The translations under genes were made by a program, and so were the position numbers. Positions 53,731 through 64,000 of a stretch of DNA of 64,000 nucleotides are shown here, one piece after another. Below the pieces are notes generated by a model. It was given only the letters and a program-made list of their open reading frames with translations. It did no database searches and was not told the origin of the DNA. Every line of letters begins with the position of its first letter. Position 1 is the first letter of the stretch. The DNA is from Dipteronia dyeriana (taxonomy: Eukaryota > Streptophyta > Magnoliopsida > Sapindales > Sapindaceae), in contig CM065296.1 of NCBI GenBank assembly GCA_032871835.1, positions 57,113,186 through 57,177,185 on the forward strand, in the 5' to 3' direction.

Positions 53731-56700
53731 CGTATGCACGCGTGTGTACATGCACACAAGCACGTAAGCCGGCACATACAAACGCACGCACTCATGCACA
53801 CACTCATGCAAGCACACACGCACTCACGCACTCACGCACTCACGAATGCACGCAAGCACTCACGCACGCATGCACGCACGCATGCACACACTCACGCACG
53901 CGAGTACACAGTCACGAACACACACACACACATATGCACGCATGCACGCACTCACGCACGCAAGCACCCACATACACACGCGTACAGAATCACGTACACT
54001 CTTGCACACGAGCGTACGTACGAAATAGTGCACGCGTGCTAAAGCACACGCACGCACGCACGCATGCACGCAGTCACTCATGCACGCATGCACGCACGTG
54101 CACACGCATGCACGCACGTGCACACGCATGCACGCACTCATGCGCTCGCGCAAGCACACAAGCAAGCATGCACAAACGAACGTGTGCTGTGTGCACTCAC
54201 GCAAGCATGCATGCATGCACGCACCAACATACGCACGCACACACGCACCCACGTACGCACGCACTCTAGCACTCATTCACATAAGCACGCACTCACGAAC
54301 ACACACACGAGCGCACACAAATTCACACACGCACTTGTGCATGAGCGCTCACACATACAAAGGCAAGAGCGCATGTACGCACGAGTGCATGCATGAATGA
54401 GATAAGACACGCACACACACACTCACGCACGCACGCACGCTAGCACTCATGCACACATGCACGGACTCACGAACAAAAACACATGGGCACACATTCACAC
54501 ATGCACGTGTGCAAGAGCGCACACACACACACGAACGTACAAGCGCAGGTACGCACGAGCGCAGGCAAGCATGCACTCATGCACGTACGCGCTAATGCAT
54601 GCACATTAGCACGTGCACACGTATGCACACACGATTGAACACATGCACGCAGGCATGTGCACACGAGCGCATGCATGCACACACGTATGCTTTTACGCAC
54701 TCATTCACACAAGCATGCACACACGCACGCACGTTCACATGCACGTGCGTTTGCATGCACAAAAGCACACACTATGAAACACTAGCGCACACGTATAAAG
54801 TCGCACCCATGCACACATATACTCACACTCACGCACGCTTATGTGCATGCACACACTCACGCACGCACACACTCACGCACGCACAAAGGAACGCAAGCAC
54901 TCACGCACGCATGCATGTGTGAGTGCATGCATGTGTGAAAGCACTCACACACATACGCATGCACGTACTCACGCACACACTCATGCACACGTGCACGAAC
55001 GTACGTATGCACGGGTGCACTTGTGCACGAGTGCATGCATGCACTCTTGAATGCTTATGTGCACGAAAACAAGCATGGACGCCCGCACGTGCGCACACAA
55101 GCACTCACACACGCATGCAAGCACTCACGCATGTACACACGCACACAGGCACGCACTCTAGCACACATGCAAGAACGCATACAGCACACATGCAAGAACA
55201 CATGCACGCACACACTCACACACATGCACACAAGCATGCACGCATGTATGCATGTGCGAACGCACGCACGTACCCACTCATTCATACACGTAAGCACTCA
55301 CCCACGCATGCACGCACACACTCACATACACACACACAAGCATACACACTCCCGAATGCATGGACAAATACATGCCTGTACTCAAACACGCAGGTACGTA
55401 AGCACACAAGCTCGTACACACTCATGTACGCACGCACGAATGAGCGCACACACGTGCACGAGCACACGCACACGATCGCACACACGTATACTCGCACTCA
55501 AGCACACACGTACTCACTCATGCATACACGCATGCACTCACTCATGCACGCACGCACGTACGTACACACGCATACAAGAACGTACGCACTCGTGCATGCA
55601 CACACACAGGTACGCACCAAGCAAGCATAAAATCGTGCACACACGTAAGCACTTGTGCACTCACGAACGTATGCATCCTCACACGAACATAAGCACGCAC
55701 ACACTCATGCACACACTCACGCACACACTCACGCACGTACACACTCACGCACGTACAAACTCATGCACACACTCAGGCACTTATGCACGCACGCACACAC
55801 GCACGCACGTACGCATGCACGCACTCACTCATGCACACACCCAAGTATGCACTCACGCGCACATGCACGCCCTCACGCACGTAAACATGCGCACATACAT
55901 TCACACACACATACGTGCACGAGCGTACGCATGTACGACGTACAAGCGCATGCATGTACAACGCACAAGCACACGCATGCACGAGCGTACTCATGCACGT
56001 ACGCACTCATGCACCCACACATACACTTGCACATGTAGGCATGTACGCACTAGCACACGCATTAACGCACTTACAAATTCATGCACTCACGCACACAAGC
56101 ATGCACACACGCACACATGCACGCACGTAAGTTTTCAAGCACGCACACACAGCTGAGAGTTTGCACGTACACACCCATACATGCACGTATGCCCGTACAC
56201 CCACCCGTACGCACGCACTCAAGCACGCATGCTTGTAAGCACTCACGCACGTACACACGCACGTACGTACGCACTCTTACTCATACGTGCACGCATTCGC
56301 GCATGCACTCCCACACACACACACACTCACACACGCACGCATGCATGCTTGCATGCATGTTTGCATGCAAGCACTCACTCAATAACTCACGCACTCGTTC
56401 ACGCACGCCAGTAGTCACTCATGCACGTAAGCACATAAGAACTCATGCACACACACGTACACATACGCACACACACACACGTACACACTTAGGCACGTAA
56501 GCACGTATGAGTGCACACACACGGGTGCACGTACACACGGGTGCATGCACACACGAGTGCATGCATGCACGCTCGCACGCACGCACACATGCATGCATAC
56601 CTGCACGCACACCTGCACGTACGTACGTAAGCACTCACACATGCACACATAAAAGCACTCACGTATAAATGCAAGCACGCATGCACGCACACACTCACAC

Positions 56701-57831
56701 TCAAGCAAACGAGTGCGCACGCACGCACACACGCACTCACGCACTCATGCACTCACGCACTCACACACTCACGCACGCATGCACCAGCGTACGCACGTAA
56801 GCACTAAATCACTTACGCACCCACGCACTCACACACGCACTCACTTAATCATGTACGCACACACATGCGTACACACTCACAAACACATGCACACATGCAC
56901 TTTTGTACACACACGCTCACTCATGCACGCATGCACGTAAGCACGCACACACATAAGTAAACACATACGCTTGTAAACACTCACGTACGCATGCGTGCAT
57001 GAGCACAAGCATAAATAAGCACACGCCTGCACGAGCACACACATGCACGCACGAACACATGCACGCACTCGCGCACGTGCACAAGCATGTATGAACACAC
57101 GTGCACACACATGCACATATACACCAGCGCAAGCACACACACATGTAAGCACGCACGCACGTATACAAGCATGCACACACGTAAGTATGTGTGAATTCAC
57201 ACACGTATGTATGCACGAACGCACGCACACAAGCACGCATAAACTCACACACACACTCATGCACGCACGTATGCACGTATATATGCACCCATGTACGCAA
57301 GCACGCACTCACATATAAACACACGCATGCATGCACGCATGCACCCGTGTACGCCCAAACTCACGCAAACAAGCATGCACACACACACACACACGTGTGC
57401 ATTCATGCACGCACGTACAAACTCACACACACACTAAAGCACGTACACATGTGCTCACGCACGCACGTAAGCACACACATGCATTTGCATGCACACACAC
57501 ACGCACTCACGTAAGCACTCGCACACACATAAAAGGTTGTACTCACGCACACACATATTCACACTCACGCACGCGCGTGCACGCACACATGCATGCACGC
57601 ATGCAAGCTTTCATGCATGCACGTAAGCACGCAAGAACTCACGCACGCACACATGCACACACGCAAGCATGCCTATAAATACGCACACACGCACACACAC
57701 GAATGCCCAGGTGTATGTACGCATGGGTGCACGTGTGAACAAGTGCATGCATACACGCTCAAATGCACATGTGCACAAACATATGCTCGTAAACCCATAC
57801 ACATGCACGTACGTACATAAGCACTCATATA
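53731..57831. repeat. GCAC-type four-base array, block 2
   Basis: 4101 bases, the largest block. Besides tetramers it has recurring landmark segments that break the pattern: a GGGTGCAC...GTGCATGCATGCAC...CTCGAATGC type near 55012, 56521 and 57721, and a TATAAA-GG-like type near 54793 and 57525. Palindromes such as GCATGC, GTGCAC and CGTACG are dense. No gene. Confidence 0.95.
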
Positions 57832-58173
57832 CGTGTTTCACTCAATTCTTTTGGTTTTTACCCTCCGATGAGCTCACACTCTCTTGCCTTTTTCCACTCT
57901 TTGTTCACCCTTTCGTTTCCTTTTGTTTTGAGTTAGACGGACACTCACAAGAAACAATAGTATAAGAGTATCAAAGACGAGATTCTATTGCTATTTTTTT
58001 TAATATCAATGCTCGGAATCAATAAGGGAATAGAAATAGTTGATATAAGTTCAACTACAGGACCTAAAAAAATTATACTCTTTTTTTTTACCGACCTCGA
58101 TCAAGAGGACTCAAGCTCGGCTTTTCGGTACACTTTTTTTTTGTACCGGATTTGATCAAGGTCTGATACCAAT
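57832..58173 (-). other. D2 primer-binding site and leader fragment, no gene
   Basis: The minus strand reads ATTGGTATCAGAC (58160-58172) after the LTR, then the leader with TTTTTTT runs and CTTTGTTCACCC (reverse complement of D1 near 51320-51370). Nothing coding. Confidence 0.75.
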
Positions 58174-58897
58174 TGATATGAACCACACTAAGAGCAGTTA
58201 GATCCGGAACCAATATATGGTAACGAAGGATCATTTTCTAATCAAGTTTATAAACAAAAAACGTTATCGGACTGTGACCCGTTAAATATAAAGAGGTAAG
58301 AACCAACGGTATCAAGAAGAACAAGAAGGAGATGTGAGTGTTAAGTCTAGATTTCAAAACAAAAAGAGATGAACTCTCGCTATTTTTTTATTCCATCAAA
58401 TATGTCGAATTACATCCAATTAGCTCCTTTATATGCTAAAACCCTAAACGAAAAGAAAGGCTACAAGCCAACCTAAAAGGAAACAAGTTAAATCGGCCAT
58501 TAAGGCCTTACAATCAGAAAACTAAATCAAGAAACTATTGACTTGCTCTATAATTGGAAAGCTAAATCTGGAAACAAATCAATACTTTAATTTGGGAAAC
58601 AAATCAACTATTATTCTTTGGAAATTAAAAGGAAATAATCGATCAAAGTTGAATCTTCTTCTAGCTTGTGCCACACGCCCAAGTCTTCCTTATTCGACCC
58701 AATCCATTGTCTTGATGACATTAATTAAGGCTTGGTCTTCATGAGGGCTTTTCTTAGTCTTCAACAATTCAAAATCAGCCCAAGTGTCTTTAATTAGGCC
58801 ATTTAGAGCTTCTTTGAATCTCTTATCTCTTGCCCTTGTTATAGGCCCAACCGAAACATGCAATGGATCATTTGATGCAACTGTCTTGGTCTCATCA
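58174..58897 (-). repeat. 5' LTR of D2
   Basis: 724 bases. In element sense it starts TGATGAGACCAAGACAG and ends GGTTCATATCA. It is shorter than the D1 LTRs and strongly diverged. Confidence 0.85.
58690..58897 (-). pseudogene. pol C-terminal tail encoded in the D2 LTR
   Basis: From the LTR start the minus strand reads DETKTVASNDPLHVSVGPIT, RARDKRFKEALNGLIKDTW and so on to a stop at 58690. G-P-I/M-T-R-A-R-A-K with a following helix is the usual last part of chromovirus-type gypsy polyproteins. The D1 LTR carries a degenerate version (DPLHIPYGLITRRQE). So in this family pol ends inside the 3' LTR. In this 5' LTR copy it is only a non-functional duplicate. Confidence 0.7.
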
Positions 58898-61260
58898 CAA
58901 GCACTCATGCACACAAGCATGCACACACGCACGTACGTGTGTACTCACACACTCACCTACAGACATACGCAGGTCCATGTGCATGCACACACGAAAGCAC
59001 GCACGCACGCACGCACGCACGCAAGCATTCGGGCATACATATAAGGTGGAAAGCATGCACGTACATACTCACACTCACGCAGGCGCACGTGCACGCACAC
59101 ACGCATTCACTCACACACGCACACGCTCACACAAGCATGCACTCAAACAAGCACCCAAGCACATACACACTCATGCACGCATGCACCCACACAAGCACTC
59201 CCGTACATACGCATGCACACACTCACCCACACACGAACACATAAGCGCAAGTACGCATGGGTGCCCATGTACACAAGCACATGCATGCACTCTTGAAGGT
59301 GCATGTGCATGAACACATGCAAGCTCGAAAGCGCGTGTGCATGAACACATGCACACACGCCCGTACGCACGAACACACGTATGCATGCAAGCACTCACGC
59401 ACGCATGCAAGCAAGCACTTGCGCACACATGCACACACACATACACATGCACTAACGCACGCACACAATCACACAAGCATGCATATACTCTCGCAAGCAC
59501 TCCTGCACATATGCATGCACGCACTCTCGTATATACGCATGCACATACTCACCCATACACGAACACATAAGTGCACGTACGCATGGGTGCCCTTGTACAC
59601 TAGCGCATGCATGCATGCTCGAATGCACGTGTGCATGAACACATTCACACACGCCCGTACGTACACACTCACGCACACACTCACGCATGCAAGCACTCAC
59701 GCATGCATGTAAGCACTCACGCACGCACGCACACAGGTAAGCACTCGCGCACTCATGCATGCTCACACTCACACTCGTGTGCACGCACACACGCACGCAC
59801 GCATGCACTCACCCACGTACGCACTCATGCATGCTATCAAGCACTCACTCACTCACTCACCCATGCACGCAAGCACTCACTCATGCATGTACACAATCAC
59901 GTATACATACACGTGCGTATACACTCACGAACGCACACATAAATGCACGTATGCATGCACACACTCACACACGCACACACTCACACACACACACACACAA
60001 GCACACATAGCAGGCATGAACACAAGTTTGGACACACTCATGTATGCATGTACGCACGAGTACACGAACTAAAAGGTACATGCATCACAAACGTACACAA
60101 ATATATAGGCACACACGTACCCATGCAGGCACACACGTAAGCAAGCACGTACATATACCAGCATGTACACACACTTGAACATGTGCATTCACGCATGCAT
60201 GCATCCATCCACGCACACAAGCACGCATAAACTAACGCACACACTCAAGTACGTAGGCACGCACACACATAAACACGTACGCACACACGCACTCACGCAT
60301 GCATGTACACACTCACGTACGTGCATACTCAAGCATGCACATATGAGCGCACATAAGCAAGCATGCATGCACTTGCACACGTATGCACGCATGCTTGAAC
60401 GCACTCACGTAGGCATGTGTGCAAGCATTCACGCACGTACAGATTCACACACTCATGCATACAAGCATGTTCATAAGCACGCACGTGCATGTATACTTAC
60501 ACATGGACGAACGCCAGCCACACATGCACTCATGCAAGCACGCTTATAAGCACTCATGTACGCACGCATGCACGCACTAGTGCACTCATATAAGAGCACA
60601 CACAAGCATGCACGCACGCACGCACGCACGCAAGCACGCACGCATGCACTAGTGCACTCACACTCACACTCACACTCACGCACGCATATGTGCTCACACA
60701 CGCACGCACTTGTACACAAGCACGCACCTGCACACTCACACACGTGCACATGTATACACGCACGGACTCATGCATGAACACACTCATGCACACACGCACA
60801 CACGTAAGCACTAATGCATGCATACATGCAAGCACTCATACGTGCACGCAAGCACTCACTCACGCATGTACGCACGTATGAAAGCACTCACACACATACG
60901 TACTGACACACACACGTGCACACATTTACGCATGCAAGCGCGCACAAGCTTACGCGAGTACAGGTGCACATACGTACAAGTGCATGCATACATGCTCGCA
61001 TGCATGCACACATGCACTCACGCCCGCCCGTACGCACGTGCGCATGCATGCATGTACGCAAGCACTCACGCACGTACATAAGCACTCATGCACTCATGCA
61101 CACATGCACGTACGCACTAGTGCACACATGCAAGCATGCATGCATGCATATACTCACACCCACGCACGTCAGTGTGCAGGCACACACGTATGCACTCACG
61201 CACTAACGCACTCACGCTCACACGCACGTAAGCACCCACTCACTCACACACGCACGCACT
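58898..61260. repeat. GCAC-type four-base array, block 3
   Basis: 2363 bases of the same tetramer type, with landmark segments near 59037, 59257, 59581 and 60961. The pair at 59257 and 59581 lies 326 bases apart and is alike over more than 100 bases, a sign of higher-order duplication. It ends exactly at the LTR start at 61261. Confidence 0.95.
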
Positions 61261-61755
61261 TGTTGGAACCCCGTTCACCGGTTATGCAATGAAACTAGGT
61301 TTTAAATTTTTTTATACATATCATAATCTGTATCTGTAACCAGTGAACTTGGAATCGTAATTATTTTTCAAAACTAATACATACAATATGTAAACATAGG
61401 AAATTGTAATCAATATAATCAGAAGAAGAAAATCTTATCAACGTTTGGATGCTCATTCACTTTATGAAATGCTTCTATCTGAACCACTCTTACCAACGTT
61501 TGGAGACTCTTCACTTTATGATATGTTCCTGTCTAAACCACTCGATCTTGCTCGATATCTCCAGGGATGGTAACTGCGTGTGGGCGCATCACGGTCTTAG
61601 GGACTTTGATTGGAGGATGTAGAGAAATACTTAAAGAAAATCTTTCTTCTTTGAGAGAAAACTACGTAGAACACTTCTCGTAGTTGAAGTAAACATAATA
61701 ATATTTATTTAGCTTCTTTGCAACGACTTGCTTCTCTCTTTTTTTCAACACATGC

Positions 61756-61757
<2 letters not shown>

Positions 61758-61807
<50 letters not shown>
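61758..61807. repeat. (TA)n microsatellite
   Basis: About 25 perfect TA dinucleotides inside the family-C LTR. Confidence 0.97.
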
Positions 61808-61810
<3 letters not shown>

Positions 61811-61979
61811 AATCACACAACACTTGCATGGATGTTTATGCATTGATCACTTTTCATCAGTTGTCTCTCCTACTTTAAACATTTATCACAAATCTATTTA
61901 AAATAAAAAAATTACCTGATGATGTTGTGTTCCATACAAATTGTATATTGTACGTTTTTTTAATATCTAAATATATAAA

Positions 61980-62035
61980 ACATATATATATATGTATTTA
62001 TATATGTATATATATACATATATATACATATATAA

Positions 62036-62067
<32 letters not shown>
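61980..62067. repeat. AT-rich inverted repeat with TA tracts
   Basis: ATGTATTTATATATGTATAT on the left is matched by its reverse complement ATATACATATATAAATACAT on the right; with the flanking TA runs this makes a palindrome of about 75-80 bases that could extrude as a cruciform. Confidence 0.85.
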
Positions 62068-63236
62068 CCTTGTTTGTATCCAATACAAACACTTATATGT
62101 GTGCACACACCGATTTGCATCCAATGCAATCTCTTGTGTTATAATTTATAAATATCTTTTAATTATCCTTTTCAAATATATCTAATATATTAAAAGTGAT
62201 AATAAGTATTTTAAATTTAAACTTAAATTCAAATACGTATATAAATGATTTAGTAAAATAAAATAATCCTATTATTTTATCTTCACCTAAATCCATATAT
62301 CAACTAACACCCTCCAATTAATAGTTAATTAATAATTATAATTATCAATATAATTAAATAATCTAATTATTTAACTAATTTAACTATTAACATTCATTAA
62401 TTAAATAATCACATTATTCAATGAATTCATGAATATATACGTGTCACTTTTGTAACACAATTAATTGGACAATCAAATTAATTAACCGTGACCCTTGTTA
62501 CCTAAATCGATCGGGCTAGCATGGGGTTCTAATGGACCCACAGTATTTTGAGCTCCAATAATCCTTGGAATCATTAATTAAACTCTTTAATTAATACTCA
62601 TTGATTATTAACTCTGGTGTTATTTCACTAAAAACTCAAAGCTGCACTCTCTCAACTATAGACACTTTTACACAGATAAATACAACTCGGTGTCCATCGA
62701 TATAGCTATACACATGGTGTGATCCTCCACAGTAGTTCATAATTAGAGCTAGGTCATAATGTCCGTTATGCCCCTCTAATTACATATATCCTTTAAGTAC
62801 CGTTGATTCTCTAATGGACAATAAATCCTAATTCCTTACGGAATTAGGAGAGCGCTCTTATTGTCCAAGCCCCGAATCAACCCTTAAGAGAACTGCCATC
62901 TACTTCTCACAAAAAGGAATGGATTCCACTATAGTGTACAAACCTTCCTAGCCACAAGCCAAACCGCAATCCCACCATACGGAGCATATTGATCGGGAAC
63001 AACATTCGACCTCACCTATGGTATATCAAAGAACACGATCTAACCTGAAGGAGTCGATAAGACACTCTAGATTAAGATCACCCACATGTAGCCATCATTA
63101 GTTGATATATATGAATCTCATCGGTAAACAGATCTTGGTGAGAGATTCATATAGATCATGGCCCAGTCCTATATGATCACATCATACAAGGTGCCTCCAT
63201 TCCTATATCTCATATGAATGATTCAGGATAGAATTG

Positions 63237-64000
63237 TTGGGATTATGCTTGATAGCAAGAGTATAATAATGTATTTGAGAATCTTTTCATATTAATAAAG
63301 TGATTTCTAGTTTAACAAATCTTATAGAATTTATAGTTCAATTATTATAATTGTCAAAAGTAAATAATCATAAGGTCAAAAGACTATGACAAAAGAAGAA
63401 TTGTTCATACATCTAGATATGTATGAGGTAGACACAATTCTTTAGCTAGTATTGAATAATATTCACAACTTAAGATAAAAGGTTGGGCACCTTTATCTTG
63501 TCAAAGTTGTAGATTCTTTTGCTAGCATTTGAGTGGGATCAAATGTTTTATGATAAGTCTAAAATCATCAAAGTGTGGTGTCTTTGGGCAAAATAATCTA
63601 GTGCACTGAGTTCATTGAATATGATTACAATGAAATACTTTATCTAGAACCGTCAATGGATAAAAGTTTTCATTTGAAGACAATCGGAGAGTATATCTTA
63701 ATCCTGAGATAAATGATGGACTTATGGTTGCAAGTGTTATCATTTGAGCTATCAATGAGTAAGATTATATAGCATAGTCTATCCTAGATAGTTTGGTGGT
63801 ATTCATTTGTTAATCGATAGAGGACATCATTTATAGATATGGACATTGTGGCTCCATTTATTAAATGAGAGTAGAATATCATCATATGGATGTTTTGAGG
63901 TATTGGATATTAAATCTTAACGTTAAGTTTTCAATAGTGTCTATTGAAATATGGCTTCTTGACAAGTCAAAATATCCAAATTCAAAATGTGGTCATATGA
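63237..64000 (+). repeat. family-A copia LTR, plus strand, continues beyond window
   Basis: Starts TGTTGGGATTATGCTTGATA and follows the reverse complement of the other family-A LTRs for 764 bases. It begins directly in the family-C LTR after GATAGAAT. Whether it is a solo LTR or a full element cannot be seen. Confidence 0.9.
63886..64000 (+). other. open frame in the terminal family-A LTR, partial
   Basis: MDVLRYWILNLNVKFSIVSI, the fourth open copy of the small LTR frame, running into the window end. Confidence 0.25.

Larger units (their letters stand above)
57832..58897 (-). mobile_element. D2: truncated gypsy element of the D1 family
   Basis: Minus-strand 5' LTR (58174-58897), primer-binding site and about 340 bases of leader, then array. 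It is the counterpart of 49939-51400 in D1: CCATATATTGGTT, TGGTATCAGAC and GAGCTCATCGGAGGG-like stretches align. The element is cut inside the leader, exactly in a CACTC/GTGT-rich segment that resembles the array. Confidence 0.85.
61261..63236 (-). repeat. family-C copia LTR, minus strand, cut by a family-A LTR
   Basis: Starts TGTTGGAACCCCG at the array border (element-sense LTR end CCAACA) and aligns in its right part with the C1 LTR (3405-3770). The element-sense beginning is missing because the family-A LTR starts at 63237. No primer-binding site follows it on the array side, so it is a solo LTR or a fragment. No coding region; the open frame at 61927-62151 is microsatellite. Confidence 0.82.

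Noticed and set aside
55023..56156. 377-codon His/Thr/Ala/Arg-rich open frame
   Set aside because: It is the four-base array read in triplets; equally long frames exist in other phases and on the other strand, without start context or conservation.
49387..61260. CRISPR-like or telomeric array
   Set aside because: There are no spacers separated by constant repeats, and the tetramer is unlike TTTAGGG-type telomere units; the sequence setting is eukaryotic.
61927..62151. 74-codon open frame of Ile/Tyr repeats
   Set aside because: It is the TA microsatellite and AT palindrome translated.
1..64000. Host protein genes, tRNA or rRNA genes
   Set aside because: No frame outside retroelements has a recognisable domain, and no tRNA-like A/B box cloverleaf was seen; the tRNA-like strings are primer-binding sites.

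Overview
This window looks like intergenic, repeat-dense chromatin of a flowering plant. I see no host protein gene, tRNA or rRNA. The evidence for a plant is a Ty3/gypsy element of the plant Tat type (second, archaeal-type RNase H and a spliced antisense gene behind pol), Ty1/copia elements primed by initiator Met-tRNA, AT-rich flanks and GT-AG introns. Nearly every base belongs to a stack of nested LTR retrotransposons or to a 7 kb four-base-period repeat array.

Layout. 1-3777: decayed plus-strand copia element (C1), cut by the window edge, with part of its 3' LTR. 3778-27033: one minus-strand copia LTR (family A, copy X) split by two complete insertions: a 9.3 kb pol-less LARD (4148-13430, duplicated target ATAAC) and an 11.9 kb Tat-type gypsy element (Gy1, 14982-26906, target ACTTT). 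27034-49386: a minus-strand copia element of family A; its 3' LTR (copy Y) is split by a second Tat element (Gy2, 27763-38374, target ATTAC), and its pol is split by a solo family-A LTR (41278-43614, target CGTAT/TGTAT). 49387-61260: a degenerate GCAC-type array in three blocks, interrupted by a deleted gypsy element (D1, 49939-53730, target CGTAC/CGTAT) and a truncated relative on the other strand (D2, 57832-58897). 61261-63236: minus-strand LTR of the C family. 63237-64000: plus-strand family-A LTR leaving the window.

Order of events inferred from nesting: the array is the oldest substrate; copia A, D1, D2 and the C LTR abut or sit in it; family-A LTRs follow; the LARD and the two Tat elements are youngest, with exact target duplications.

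How the parts work. Gy1 and Gy2 each carry gag-PR-RT-RH-aRH-IN on the minus strand and, running towards it, a three-exon plus-strand gene (gypsy-type transposon domain followed by a coiled coil). A tandem-repeat block separates the two 3' ends. All coding regions are broken, and the point stops that can be compared between copies are mostly C-to-T type, as expected from methylated DNA. The LARD keeps only LTRs, primer-binding site, polypurine tract and a coiled-coil remnant, so it would have needed proteins from another element.

The features most worth a second look are the 7 kb purine-pyrimidine-alternating array, the spliced antisense gene kept in two Tat copies, an ACGTGG/CCACG hairpin shared by unrelated LTR families, and twin palindromes plus a duplicated hairpin-polypurine module in the LARD.
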